Below, piece after piece: positions 1 through 8,068 of a stretch of DNA of 64,000 bases. The stretch is from the NCBI RefSeq assembly GCF_025061645.1, contig NZ_JANYMP010000012.1, forward strand, positions 62,001-126,000. Reading direction: 5' to 3'. The position numbers and the translations under genes are program-made. This DNA is from Umezawaea endophytica (GTDB lineage Bacteria; Actinomycetota; Actinomycetes; Mycobacteriales; Pseudonocardiaceae). Below the pieces are notes generated by a model. The model was given only the letters and a program-made list of their open reading frames with translations, was not told the DNA's origin and ran no database searches. Within the stretch, counting starts at the first letter, position 1, and every line of letters begins with the position of its first letter.

Positions 1-316
1 CGGCGTTCAGCCCCTGCACCCGGTCGCCGACGGCACCGCGACCGGTCAGCACCAGGATCTTCGCGGTCACGCCGACCCGCCGCAACCGGACCATCAGGTC
101 CAGTCCGTCGAGCGCGGGCAGACCCCGGTCCAGCACCATGATGTCCGGCTTGCGGCTCAGCGCGAGGTGCAGCCCCTGCTGCCCGTCCAGCGCCACGTCG
201 ACCTCGTAGCCCTCGCTCGCGAACAGTTCGGCCAGCATCGCCGCCGTCTCCTGGTCGTCCTCGACGACGAGCAGTCGAATGGGTTCCGGCGCCTCGGGGT
301 TTGGCACGCTGACCAC
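1..316 (-). CDS. Response regulator, receiver domain (partial, runs off left edge)
   Basis: This is the N-terminal 105 codons of a two-component response regulator; the gene continues beyond the left end of the window, so the output domain is not visible. The receiver fold is clear: an acidic pair in LLVVEDDQE, the phospho-acceptor Asp in PDIMVLDRGLPALDG, and the beta4 Thr in KILVLTGRGAVGDRV. The spacing and the G-x-x-D-R loop after the Thr resemble OmpR/PhoB-type regulators, but that class is inferred because no winged helix is present. The GTG at 316 is chosen because GGAA lies about 8 bases upstream; a second GTG at 307 would also serve. Confidence 0.85.
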   Translation of the reverse strand, partial: MVSVPNPEAPEPIRLLVVEDDQETAAMLAELFASEGYEVDVALDGQQGLHLALSRKPDIMVLDRGLPALDGLDLMVRLRRVGVTAKILVLTGRGAVGDRVQGLNA

Positions 317-403
317 TGTGGCAGTTCCGCGCCTTGCCCACAGCCCCTATCTCACTCGGCGTCGCGGTGGTAATACGGACCGCTACGACCCTCGGACCTG
401 CGC

Positions 404-910
404 TTACCCGGTGACCACCCGGTACAGGACCGTAGTGGGCGCGAGTTTCCCTTCGGGATCGAGCGCGTAGTCCGGGATCACCCCTGCCGCCGTCCAGCCC
501 AGGGACGTGTAGATCCCCTCGGCCGGGCTGCCCGTCTCGGTGTCCAGGACCAAAAGAGACGCTCCGGCCTCGGCCGCCCCGCGTTCGGCCGTGCGCACCA
601 GTTCGCGGCCGATACCCCGGCCGCGGGCGGAGCGGTGCACGAGCAGCTTCGCCAGTTCCGCGCGGTGGCGGGCGTTCGGCGGGGTCGCCCGTCTCACCTG
701 GACCGTGCCGACCACCCGGCCGTCCACCTCCGCGACCCACAGCAGCAGCGTGCCGTCCACGACGGCCGGTTCCAGGCGCGACCACCACTCCACGGCCTCG
801 GCGCGCTCCAGGCCCGCCAGGAAGCCCACGGACGCGCCGCTCTCGACCGCGTCCACGAGCACGTCCGCGAGGTCCTCGGCGGGCACCGCCGTCGTCACCC
901 GCCGGATCAC
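404..910 (-). CDS. GNAT-family N-acetyltransferase
   Basis: A 168-residue single-domain acetyltransferase of the GNAT fold, predicted to move an acetyl group from acetyl-CoA to an amine. The acetyl-CoA-binding motif A is visible as LLVHRSARGRGIGRELV, preceded by the beta4 strand LLLWVAEVDGRVVGTVQV and followed by LVLDTETGSPAEGIYTSLGW, where the Tyr in the YxxLGW segment is in the usual position. The GTG start at 910 overlaps the stop of the upstream NUDIX gene in a GTGA junction, so the two are probably translationally coupled. The substrate cannot be told from sequence. A longer open frame extends upstream to 1942 but only reads through the NUDIX and nucS genes out of frame. Confidence 0.87.
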   Translation of the reverse strand: MIRRVTTAVPAEDLADVLVDAVESGASVGFLAGLERAEAVEWWSRLEPAVVDGTLLLWVAEVDGRVVGTVQVRRATPPNARHRAELAKLLVHRSARGRGIGRELVRTAERGAAEAGASLLVLDTETGSPAEGIYTSLGWTAAGVIPDYALDPEGKLAPTTVLYRVVTG

Positions 911-1443
911 GGCTGCGCGTGCTCGTGCAGCAGGAGCATCGTGTACGCGGCGATCGACTGCGCGTCGGTGATCTCGCCGCGGGTGATCATCGCCTCGAAC
1001 TCGCCGCGCGGGAACCACGCCGAGCGCATGTCCTGCTCCTCGTGCTCCCGCTCGTGGAAGCCCTCGACGAGCCGCGTGGCGAGGAACACCCTGCCGCGCT
1101 GGCTCGTCATGCCCGGAGCCACGTCCAGCACGCCGAGCTCGACCAGCTTCCCGGCCCGCAGACCGGTCTCCTCGCGCAGCTCCCGCTCGGCCAGCACGGC
1201 GGGCGTCTCCTCGGCCCGGTCCGGTGCCGTGCCCTGCGGGAACTCCCACCGGCGCATCCCGATCGGGTACCGGTACTGCTCCACCAGCCGCATCCGCTCC
1301 CCGTCCAACGGGATGACCAGCGCGAAGTCCGGCTTGTCCACCACGCCGTAGATGCCGGTGCTGCCGTCCGCGCGGCGGATCGGGTCCTCCCGCACGGTCA
1401 TCCACGCGTTCGCGTACACCTGACGCGATCCGAGCGAGTCCAC
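907..1443 (-). CDS. NUDIX hydrolase, ADP-ribose pyrophosphatase-like
   Basis: A 178-residue NUDIX enzyme predicted to hydrolyse a nucleoside diphosphate linked to another moiety, such as ADP-ribose or a nucleotide sugar. The Nudix box is seen in [15 protein letters not shown] followed by RELREETGL. The catalytic REL-REE-TG core is intact, although the first Gly lies two residues further from the first Glu than in the strict consensus, as in some ADP-sugar pyrophosphatases. The GTG at 1443 sits 7 bases after GGGGAG; the GTG at 1449 is too close to that ribosome-binding site. The gene is coupled to the GNAT gene downstream and runs divergently from nucS. Substrate preference is inferred only from general resemblance. 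Confidence 0.86.
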   Translation of the reverse strand: MDSLGSRQVYANAWMTVREDPIRRADGSTGIYGVVDKPDFALVIPLDGERMRLVEQYRYPIGMRRWEFPQGTAPDRAEETPAVLAERELREETGLRAGKLVELGVLDVAPGMTSQRGRVFLATRLVEGFHEREHEEQDMRSAWFPRGEFEAMITRGEITDAQSIAAYTMLLLHEHAQP

Positions 1444-1593
1444 GTTCACACTCCCCTTGCCGACGCCGACCGCCGACGCCCGTAGCCGAAGTACACCACC
1501 GGACCCGCGTTCCACGGCCTGGTGCGCGACAGCGGTTCGAGGACCGGCACGGCGAGCGACGGTACCTGGCTGTGGATCTCCCGTGGCACCCCG

Positions 1594-1606
1594 TAGCCTG
1601 TCGCGG
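1594..1606 (+). promoter_or_regulatory. Candidate leaderless promoter of nucS
   Basis: TAGCCT at 1594-1599 fits the actinobacterial -10 consensus TANNNT and ends 7 bases before the GTG of nucS. No ribosome-binding site precedes that GTG, so the transcript probably begins at or next to the start codon. This is inference from spacing. Confidence 0.45.
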
Positions 1607-2266
1607 GTGCGTCTCGTCATCGCTCGCTGCCAAGTCGACTACGTCGGCAGGCTCACCGCCCACCTGCCGATGGCCAACCGGCTCCTGCTGATCAAGGCGG
1701 ACGGGTCGGTGTCCATCCACTCGGACGACCGGGCCTTCAAGCCGCTGAACTGGATGAGCCCGCCGTGCTGGCTCATCGAGGACCCCGGCATGTGGATCGT
1801 CCAGAACAAGGCGGGCGAGAAGCTGATCATCACCTTGGAAGAGGTGATGCACGACTCGAAGCACGAACTCGGCCCGGAGCCCGGTCTCGTCAAGGACGGC
1901 GTCGAGTCGGACCTCCAGAAGCTGCTCGCCGAGCACGTCCACACGCTCGGCGAGGGCTGGTCGCTGGTCCGCCGCGAGTTCCCCACCGCCATCGGTCCCG
2001 TGGACCTGATGTGCCGGGACGAGCAGGGCGTGTCCGTCGCCGTCGAGATCAAGCGGCGCGGCGAGATCGACGGCGTCGAGCAGTTGACGAGGTACCTGGA
2101 ACTGCTGAACCGGGATCCGCTGCTGGCGCCGGTGCGCGGGATCTTCGCGGCGCAGCAGATCAAGCCGCAGGCACGGGTCCTGGCGGAGGACCGCGGGATC
2201 CGGTGCGTGATCCTGGACTACGACGCGCTGCGCGGCATCGAGTCGGACGAGTTCCGGCTGTTCTGA
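1607..2266 (+). CDS. nucS: Mismatch-specific endonuclease NucS/EndoMS
   Basis: A 219-residue protein very similar to mycobacterial NucS from its first residues ([21 protein letters not shown]) to the end. The family cuts both strands at certain mismatches and replaces MutS/MutL in most actinobacteria and some archaea. The N-terminal DNA-binding half is residues 1-100, followed by the PD-(D/E)xK nuclease fold with Asp133 in GPVDLM and Glu147 and Lys149 in VEIK. The C-terminal DEFRLF resembles the short tail by which NucS binds the sliding clamp. The GTG at 1607 matches the family N-terminus and has no ribosome-binding site, so the mRNA is probably leaderless. A perfect hairpin follows the stop. 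Confidence 0.96.
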   Translation: MRLVIARCQVDYVGRLTAHLPMANRLLLIKADGSVSIHSDDRAFKPLNWMSPPCWLIEDPGMWIVQNKAGEKLIITLEEVMHDSKHELGPEPGLVKDGVESDLQKLLAEHVHTLGEGWSLVRREFPTAIGPVDLMCRDEQGVSVAVEIKRRGEIDGVEQLTRYLELLNRDPLLAPVRGIFAAQQIKPQARVLAEDRGIRCVILDYDALRGIESDEFRLF

Positions 2267-2274
2267 CGAACGGC

Positions 2275-2304
2275 GAGGCCGATCCCCGCGCGGGGATCGG
2301 CCTC
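2275..2304. terminator. Bidirectional hairpin terminator
   Basis: A perfect 13-bp stem with arms GAGGCCGATCCCC and its complement and a GCGC loop lies between the convergent nucS and TetR genes. It has no U-tract, as is usual for actinobacterial terminators. Confidence 0.8.
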
Positions 2305-2314
2305 CGCGGTCAGC

Positions 2315-3007
2315 TCATCGCCGGTACCCGTTCCACGCCGTCCTGACGTCCACCGCCTGCTGGTAACCGGGCGGGGTCGGCTTCGGGGTCGCGGCGGGTG
2401 GCGCCCAGGCGGGCGTCGAGCGGATCGGGGTGGGCTCCGGGGGCGGGGTCGGTTCCGGCCGCGCGGTCGACGTCTGGGCCTTGATCAGCACCGTGAGCTG
2501 GGTGCGCACGTCGTCCAGTGGGCGCGTCGACGCCGCCGCCCGTGACAGCACGATGGCGCCCTCCAGTGCGCTGAGGGTGATCGTGGCCAGCGACGTCGCG
2601 GCGGACTGGGCCACGCCCGCGCGGACCAGGACGCCGGTGAAGCGGTTCTCCCACGCGGAGAACGCGCGGCCCGCGGCGGGCGACGGGGCCAGCGCGGCCG
2701 CGACCACGGGGCAGCCCGAGGTGTAGTCGGTGGAGCCCAGCTCCTGCTCCCACCAGGCGATCAGACCGTCGACCATGCTGATCGGGTCGTCGTCGAAGGT
2801 GTCCAGCAGTGCCACCATCTGCCGTCCTGCCTCCTTGGTGGCCTGTTCGACCAGTTCCGCCTTGCCACCGGGGAAGTGCTGGTAGATGGACTGCCGCGCG
2901 GTGGAGCTGTGGCTCAGGAGGTCGGTCAGGCCGGTGGCGTGGACACCTCTTCTGCGGATCAGGGCGATGGTGCTGTCGATCAAGCGCTCTCGTGGGCCTG
3001 CCGTCAT
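2315..3007 (-). CDS. TetR/AcrR-family transcriptional regulator (LmrA/YxaF type)
   Basis: A 230-residue DNA-binding repressor. The helix-turn-helix occupies about residues 5-50 (RERLIDSTIALIRRRG, then LLSHSSTARQSIYQHFPGGKAELV). The ligand domain carries GLIAWWEQELGSTDYTSGCPVVAAALA, a pattern typical of the LmrA/YxaF branch, whose members often control efflux pumps or oxidoreductases. The C-terminal 40 residues are Pro/Thr/Glu-rich and probably disordered, making the protein about 35 residues longer than usual. The ATG at 3007 is chosen because the family motif begins immediately after it. No adjacent efflux or oxidoreductase gene identifies the target. Confidence 0.85.
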   Translation of the reverse strand: MTAGPRERLIDSTIALIRRRGVHATGLTDLLSHSSTARQSIYQHFPGGKAELVEQATKEAGRQMVALLDTFDDDPISMVDGLIAWWEQELGSTDYTSGCPVVAAALAPSPAAGRAFSAWENRFTGVLVRAGVAQSAATSLATITLSALEGAIVLSRAAASTRPLDDVRTQLTVLIKAQTSTARPEPTPPPEPTPIRSTPAWAPPAATPKPTPPGYQQAVDVRTAWNGYRR

Positions 3008-3135
3008 GTCCCGTCCAAACTGTCGGCCGGTTCGGTCCTCCGGTGCTGGGTGGTGCTGGGGGAGGGGCTTGTCCTGGACAGGCGTCCGGATGTGCAGCAT
3101 CGCGGTCGACGACCTCCGTTCCTCGTTCGGGTGGT

Positions 3136-3339
3136 TCAACTCGCTCTGGCTCGCTGTTGTCGCGGGTCCACCAGGTAGCGGTGGACCGGTAGGGGGCGCA
3201 GCCACTTCCCGATGGACTTGCGGACCCTGGCCACGGTGCGGCGGCGTATCCGTCTTCGGTGCAGTCGGCGGCTCAGCGCCGCTGCCGCCGCTGCCGCCGC
3301 CGCGACCAGCAGCGCGGAGATCACCCAGGAAGCCGTCAT
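3136..3339 (-). CDS. Possible small basic membrane protein
   Basis: A 67-codon frame with strong G/C third-position bias and an AGGTGAGG-like ribosome-binding site 4-5 bases before the ATG. It would encode one hydrophobic Ala/Leu/Val helix (residues 4-22) followed by an Arg-rich cytoplasmic tail containing SRRLHRRRIRRRT. It lies alone between the TetR gene and the DUF1906-like gene on the same strand. I do not recognise a family. The poly-Ala stretch could also arise from GCN-repeat sequence without coding, so this is tentative. Confidence 0.42.
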   Translation of the reverse strand: MTASWVISALLVAAAAAAAAALSRRLHRRRIRRRTVARVRKSIGKWLRPLPVHRYLVDPRQQRARAS

Positions 3340-3387
3340 GGCGCCTCACCTCGTCGAGTGCCCCGACTCGAATGGCCTCTCCCGCGT

Positions 3388-4437
3388 TCAGGACGCCTGC
3401 CCGGACAGGTCGTCGGCCGCCGCGTGCGACGGCGTGCGCGCGTGCTTCATGACGCGCACCGTCGACGGCTGGTACAGCTCCTCCAGGACCCGGTAGACGG
3501 TGTCGCGCCCCAGGTCCAGGTGCAGGGACAGGTGGTCGGCCAGGTCGCCGAGGTCCGACGTCGTCGGCGAGCCGAGCCGGGACGCGAGCATCGCCGTCTC
3601 CTCGTCGGTGAGGTCCAGGCCGCCATCCCGCATGGCCAGCCTGGTCAGCACCCCGCCGATGACGTCGAGCTTGTGGTCGATGCCCGCGAGCCGCTGCTCG
3701 TGGTGCTCGAACTGGCGGCCGTTGAAGCTCTCACCGGCCACGCCCGCGCTCATCGACATGATCCGGTCGTACATGCGCTCCTGCTGCCACGGCTCCAAGC
3801 CCATGAGGAAGTCGTCTCCTTCGAAGGCGTCGAGATCGACGTACGCCTTGAGCAGGTCGGCCTCGATCCGGCCGGGGAAGATGCGCTCGCCGTCGGAGCG
3901 GTGGAACGCGATGCCGTCGCGCACACCGGTTTCCGGGCCACGCAGCACGAACCCCGCGGCAGCCCCGATGTCCTGGGCGACGTGCACGAGGTCGGCGTAG
4001 CCGGAGCACCAGGTGCGGTCGAAGCCGATGACGTCGGCGACGCCGTCGAGGTAGGAGAGCGCGGTGGACAGGGGGATCTCGTCGCGGTCGACCTCGTCGA
4101 GCCTGCGGTCGCAGGTGAAGATCAGGGGCAGGTTCTCGGGGTAGCCCTCGATGCGCGCGTCGGCGAGCGCGGCACGGGCGTGGGCCTGGCCCGCGTCCCA
4201 GCCGCCCGCGAAGTCGTCGGTGCCGACGCGGTGCCTCAACAGCACGATCCGGCCCGCCGCGCGGTGGCGGTCGAGCGAGCCGGGGTAGTGGCTGACGCAC
4301 TTCGGGCTGGCGGGGTAGCCGATGCCGCGGATCAGGAAGCGGACGTCGTAGCCACCGCCCCTCGTGTACTCGTCCAACTCCCACGGGGTCAGTTCCCGTG
4401 CCGAGTACGCGGCACCGTTCGCGGTCAGGAGGGGCAC
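3388..4437 (-). CDS. DUF1906-like glycoside hydrolase-fold protein
   Basis: A roughly 349-residue protein whose first 210 residues match the DUF1906 / Rv2525c-like TIM-barrel family, distantly related to GH25 lysozymes. Visible landmarks are YDVRFLIRGIGYPASPKCVSHYP, RIVLLRHRVGTDDFAGGWDAG with an A-x-A-A-L-A-DARIEGYP helix after it, and STALSYLDGVADVIGF. The last 120 residues are helical, with a hydrophilic helix pair and a winged-helix-like end (LGRDTVYRVLEELYQPSTVRV). No signal peptide is visible, so it is probably cytoplasmic or exported by an unrecognised route. The GTG at 4437 lies 8 bases after GAGG and is preferred over the GTG at 4446. The substrate is unknown. Confidence 0.72.
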   Translation of the reverse strand: MPLLTANGAAYSARELTPWELDEYTRGGGYDVRFLIRGIGYPASPKCVSHYPGSLDRHRAAGRIVLLRHRVGTDDFAGGWDAGQAHARAALADARIEGYPENLPLIFTCDRRLDEVDRDEIPLSTALSYLDGVADVIGFDRTWCSGYADLVHVAQDIGAAAGFVLRGPETGVRDGIAFHRSDGERIFPGRIEADLLKAYVDLDAFEGDDFLMGLEPWQQERMYDRIMSMSAGVAGESFNGRQFEHHEQRLAGIDHKLDVIGGVLTRLAMRDGGLDLTDEETAMLASRLGSPTTSDLGDLADHLSLHLDLGRDTVYRVLEELYQPSTVRVMKHARTPSHAAADDLSGQAS

Positions 4438-4658
4438 ACCGATCACCTCACGTCACTGTGGCGTTGGCTATGACCGGAAGTACGGGGATGTGCGGTGTCG
4501 CGTTCAAATCCCGACTCGGCGATCACTGATCAGCGCGCAGGTCCGGGGTGAACTAGCGTCCGGTCGAGGCGGTGGTGGCGCTCTGAGGTAGCGTCCACTC
4601 CTGATGTTTCTTGTTTGAGTTTGTTGGTTTGGTTGGCTCGTTTGGGAGGTGGGCGCTG

Positions 4659-6350
4659 GTGCCCGTACTGGCTCAGGCGGATCTTCGGCTGGACGCGAAT
4701 CCGCTCGACTACATCCTGCTGGTCATCTACTTCGCGGTGGTCCTGGGCATCGGTGTGATGGCGAGACGCTCCGTCTCGACGAGCCTGGACTTCCTGCTGT
4801 CCGGACGATCACTCCCGGCCTGGGTGACGGGCCTGGCGTTCATCTCCGCGAACCTCGGCGCCATCGAACTGCTGGGCATGGCGGCGAACGGCGCCCAGTA
4901 CGGCCTGCCGACCGTGCACTACTACTGGATCGGCGCGATCCCGGCCATGGTGTTCCTCGGCCTGGTGATGATGCCGTTCTACTACGGCTCGAAGGTCCGG
5001 AGCGTCCCCGAGTTCCTGCGCCGCCGCTTCGGCACCGGCGCCCACCTCGTCAACGCGCTGAGCTTCGCCCTCGCCCAGGTGCTGATCGCGGGCGTCAACC
5101 TCTACGCGCTGGCGCTGCTGCTGAACCTGCTGCTCGGCTGGCCGATCCCGCTGTCGATCGTCATCGCGGCGCTGGTCGTGCTGACCTACACCACCCTCGG
5201 CGGTCTGTCGGCCGCGATCTACAACGAGGTGCTCCAGTTCTTCGTGATCGTCGCGGCCCTGCTGCCGCTGACGATCGTCGGCCTGCACAAGGTCGGCGGC
5301 TGGAACGGGCTGGTCGACAAGCTGACCGCGAAGGGCGCGGGCGAGGAGCTGGGCGCCTGGCCCGCGACCGAGCTGACCGGCATCGCGAACCCGGTGCTCA
5401 GCGTGATCGGCATCGTGTTCGGCCTCGGCTTCGTGCTCTCGTTCGGGTACTGGACGACGAACTTCGCCGAGGTCCAGCGGGCCCTGTCGGCGAAGAGCAT
5501 GTCCGCCGCCCGGCGCACGCCCATCATCGGCGCGTTCCCCAAGGCACTCATCCCGTTCATCATCATCATCCCCGGCATGATCGCCGCCGTGGTGATCCCG
5601 CAGGTCCAAGCCCTCAACGAGGGCGGCGACTCCGGTGGCATCACCTACAACGAGACGCTGCCGCTGCTCATCCGCGAGCTGCTGCCCAACGGAATGCTCG
5701 GCATCGCGATCACCGGCCTGCTGGCGTCGTTCATGGCCGGTGTGGCGGCGAACGTCAGCTCGTTCAACACGGTCTTCACCTACGACCTGTGGCAGGACTA
5801 CGTCAAGAAGGACCGGCCGGACGAGTACTACCTGAGGGTCGGCAGGCTGGCCACGATCGGCGGCACGATCATCGCGATCGGCACGGCGTTCATCGCGTCG
5901 GGCTACGGCAACATCATGGACTACATCCAGGCGCTGTTCTCGTTCTTCAACGCGCCGCTGTTCGCCACGTTCATCCTCGGCATGTTCTGGAAGAGGATGT
6001 CCGCGGCGGCGGGCTGGATCGGCCTCGTGGCGGGCACGCTCGGCGCGGTCGCGGTCTTCGTCATGGCTGACCCGAAGCTGCTCGGCGTGCTCGACCTGCC
6101 GGGCCAGGGCGCCAGCTTCGTCGGCGCGAGCGTGGCGTTCGTGCTGGACATCGTGGTCAGCGTGGTCGTGACGATGTTCACCAAGCCGGTGCCGGAGAAG
6201 CAGTTGGGCGGGCTGGTCTACAGCCTCACGCCCAAGGCCGACCGCACGCACTCCACCACCGGTGACGACGCGGGCTGGTACCGCTCGCCCGCGCTGCTCG
6301 GCGGCGGGGTGCTCGTCCTGACCACCGCGCTCTACATCATCTTCGGCTGA
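4659..6350 (+). CDS. Sodium:solute symporter (SSS family)
   Basis: A polytopic transporter of about 563 residues with 13-14 predicted membrane segments, predicted to couple inward sodium flux to uptake of a small solute. Family features include ANLGAIELLGMAANGAQYG in the broken first core helix, GGLSAAIYNEVLQFF, and the core segment ITGLLASFMAGVAANVSSFNTVFTYDLWQ. The GTG at 4659 has GGGAGG 9 bases upstream; a TTG at 4611 would add 16 residues without a ribosome-binding site. A small membrane protein follows 14 bases after the stop and probably belongs to the same unit. The solute is unknown; sugars, amino acids and organic acids are all possible in this family. Confidence 0.88.
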   Translation: MPVLAQADLRLDANPLDYILLVIYFAVVLGIGVMARRSVSTSLDFLLSGRSLPAWVTGLAFISANLGAIELLGMAANGAQYGLPTVHYYWIGAIPAMVFLGLVMMPFYYGSKVRSVPEFLRRRFGTGAHLVNALSFALAQVLIAGVNLYALALLLNLLLGWPIPLSIVIAALVVLTYTTLGGLSAAIYNEVLQFFVIVAALLPLTIVGLHKVGGWNGLVDKLTAKGAGEELGAWPATELTGIANPVLSVIGIVFGLGFVLSFGYWTTNFAEVQRALSAKSMSAARRTPIIGAFPKALIPFIIIIPGMIAAVVIPQVQALNEGGDSGGITYNETLPLLIRELLPNGMLGIAITGLLASFMAGVAANVSSFNTVFTYDLWQDYVKKDRPDEYYLRVGRLATIGGTIIAIGTAFIASGYGNIMDYIQALFSFFNAPLFATFILGMFWKRMSAAAGWIGLVAGTLGAVAVFVMADPKLLGVLDLPGQGASFVGASVAFVLDIVVSVVVTMFTKPVPEKQLGGLVYSLTPKADRTHSTTGDDAGWYRSPALLGGGVLVLTTALYIIFG

Positions 6351-6364
6351 GGGAGGTCGTGAAC

Positions 6365-6637
6365 ATGGCTGGGAAGAGCCACAGGGCGGGTCTGTTCGAC
6401 CTCCGCCTGATCATCGCCGTGCTCTTCGGGATCTACGGCGTGGTGCTGACGATCGTGGGGTTCGGGTTCACCAGCGACGAGGACCTGGCCAAGGCGGACG
6501 GGTTGAACATCAACCTCTGGTCCGGGCTCGGGATGCTCGTGCTGGCCGCGTTCTTCGGCGTGTGGACGTTCACGAAGCCGCTGATCGTGCCGGATGAGGT
6601 TTCCGCGGAGGAGGAGCCCGCCGGGGGAGCGCACTGA
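6365..6637 (+). CDS. Small membrane protein paired with the sodium symporter
   Basis: A 90-residue protein with two membrane helices, DLRLIIAVLFGIYGVVLTIVG at about residues 12-32 and LWSGLGMLVLAAFFGVWTF at about 53-71, and an acidic C-terminus. GGGAGG lies 8 bases before the ATG at 6365, which is why the GTG six bases earlier is not used. It begins 14 bases after the symporter stop. Small two-helix proteins are often found directly after SSS symporters in actinobacteria, so an accessory or stabilising role is inferred; nothing in the sequence gives a specific function. Confidence 0.8.
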   Translation: MAGKSHRAGLFDLRLIIAVLFGIYGVVLTIVGFGFTSDEDLAKADGLNINLWSGLGMLVLAAFFGVWTFTKPLIVPDEVSAEEEPAGGAH

Positions 6638-6663
6638 GCCCTGGCGACGCTGCCAGACTCGTG

Positions 6664-6694
6664 ACCGGTCGGGACCCCGGTGGTCCCGGCCGGT
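6664..6694. terminator. Bidirectional hairpin terminator
   Basis: A 13-bp stem with one G-T pair (inner arms GGGACC and GGTCCC, loop CCGGT) lies between the symporter unit and a leftward small gene. Its right arm ends exactly at the stop of that gene. Confidence 0.75.
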
Positions 6695-6817
6695 CTACCT
6701 GCGCTTGTGGTGCGGGTAAATCGGGTTGAAGGCCTCGACGGTCCAGTCGTCGATCCAGCGGACCGCGCGGCCGAAGGTGCGGCCGATCATCGAACGCGTG
6801 CTCCTGTGCTTGCCCAA
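6695..6817 (-). CDS. Small basic protein of 40 residues
   Basis: A complete small frame with a TTG start at 6817 preceded by GAGAGG with 6-base spacing, ending TAG at 6695. The product begins MGKHRSTRSMIGRTFGRAVR and continues WIDDWTVEAFNPIYPHHKRR. It is basic at both ends, with a central amphipathic stretch rich in Trp and Phe. Codon third positions are largely G or C. An internal ATG at codon 10 would give a 31-residue product. I do not recognise a family. Good ribosome-binding site placement and a terminator hairpin directly behind the stop support real expression. Confidence 0.55.
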   Translation of the reverse strand: MGKHRSTRSMIGRTFGRAVRWIDDWTVEAFNPIYPHHKRR

Positions 6818-6981
6818 GGTGTTCCTCTCGATCGGGATTTCCTGTCACCAAGTACATCGAGACGATCTTCTGAATCGTTCCCGAACCCGTTCGTGACCTC
6901 GCCCACGCCGTCCGTGTCCGGTTGGTATCGAAGTGCCGGTTCAGTCTGTACACGTCGGCGGCGCTCGCTACCGTGCACCTC

Positions 6982-7992
6982 GTGCCCCGTCTCGCCCGCC
7001 CCGTCCCCGCGGTCGCCGCCGCCCTCAGCGCGCTCGCCCTGCTCGTTGCGGGCTGCGGGTCGAACGCGCTCGCGAAGCAGCCGCCGTTCCCGCGCAGCAC
7101 CATCCAGGCGAACGCGGCCGACCCGTCGGAGAAACCCATCACCGGGTCCCCCACCACGGGCGACCCGGTCGACCCGGCGTTCGCCGTGGACAAGCTGCGG
7201 CTGCTCGACCCGTGCAAGCTCCTGGACGACGACGCGCTCAAGGAGCTGGGCAAGCCGGACGACGCCGTGCCCGGCGGCTTCAGCCGCTGCTCCAACTTCA
7301 TGAAGGACAAGGACGGCAAGGACCTCTCGATCACCGTCGAGGTCGGCCAGACCGTGACCAGCGAGATCAAGAAGGCGGACAAGAAGATCGCCGGGTACCG
7401 CAGCTACGAGCAGGTGCTCGAAGGCAGCGCGTGCTTCGTCTCGGTGATCACCCAGGACGAGCCGGGCCTCGCGTTCACCGTGCAGATCGGCTACAAGGAC
7501 GGCGACGGCTGCGTGCCGGGCCGCAAGGTCGCCGAGTCCGTCGTGGCGCTGGCCAAGGGCAAGAACGCCTCCCGGACCGCCGCCAAGGGCTCGGTGATCA
7601 CGGTCGACCCGTGCGCGCTGCCGTCGGACGCCGCCGTGCTCGAGGCGACGGACAAGTCCCCGCGCGTCTACCCGTACGGCCTGCACAACTGCTCGTGGGT
7701 CGGCGACGACGCCGAGATGACCCTCGACTTCCGCGGCGGGTTCGTCCCGAAGGACGACAAGTTCGACTCCAAGCAGACCGAGATCGACCTCGGAGGGGTG
7801 AAGGCGTACCAGGTCCAGACCACCACCTCGTTCCCGTCGTGCACGATCAAGTGGGTCCAGTTGAGGGGTGAGGACAACGACGGCGAGGTGGTCGAGGTGA
7901 AGTCCGCGGGACCGAAGAAGGCGGAGTTCGACCGCTGCGCCAAGGCCCAGTCGTTCGCCAAGGCGCTGCTCCCGAAGCTCCCGAGGGCCTGA
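6982..7992 (+). CDS. DUF3558-type secreted lipoprotein
   Basis: A 336-residue exported lipoprotein. The signal peptide is Arg-Arg-containing with a hydrophobic core and the lipobox LVAGC, which predicts diacylglyceryl anchoring at that Cys. The mature part has two DUF3558-like halves, each beginning with a DPC motif (LLDPCKLLDDDALKELG and VTVDPCALPSDAAVLEA) and each carrying further Cys residues (SRCSNFM, NCSWVG) that probably form disulfides. This family is abundant in actinomycetes and has no known function. GTG codons at 6973 and 6982 are both possible; 6982 gives the more compact signal peptide. An aldehyde dehydrogenase gene follows after a 76-base gap. Confidence 0.8.
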   Translation: MPRLARPVPAVAAALSALALLVAGCGSNALAKQPPFPRSTIQANAADPSEKPITGSPTTGDPVDPAFAVDKLRLLDPCKLLDDDALKELGKPDDAVPGGFSRCSNFMKDKDGKDLSITVEVGQTVTSEIKKADKKIAGYRSYEQVLEGSACFVSVITQDEPGLAFTVQIGYKDGDGCVPGRKVAESVVALAKGKNASRTAAKGSVITVDPCALPSDAAVLEATDKSPRVYPYGLHNCSWVGDDAEMTLDFRGGFVPKDDKFDSKQTEIDLGGVKAYQVQTTTSFPSCTIKWVQLRGEDNDGEVVEVKSAGPKKAEFDRCAKAQSFAKALLPKLPRA

Positions 7993-8068
7993 CGGGGGCT
8001 TACGGCGGCGCCGAATTCCCCTACTCTTGGGTAACCAGCCGCACCGCCGCAGCACCTCTGGAGGGCTC

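Noticed and set aside
404-1942. A 512-codon minus-strand frame containing the GNAT sequence at its end
   Set aside because: Only the last 168 codons resemble a protein family; the remainder is Arg/Ala-rich antisense to nucS and out of frame with the NUDIX gene.
4809-6251. A 480-codon minus-strand frame opposite the sodium symporter
   Set aside because: The product is His/Arg/Asp-rich, low-complexity shadow sequence typical of high-GC antisense frames; the plus-strand protein is a clear transporter.
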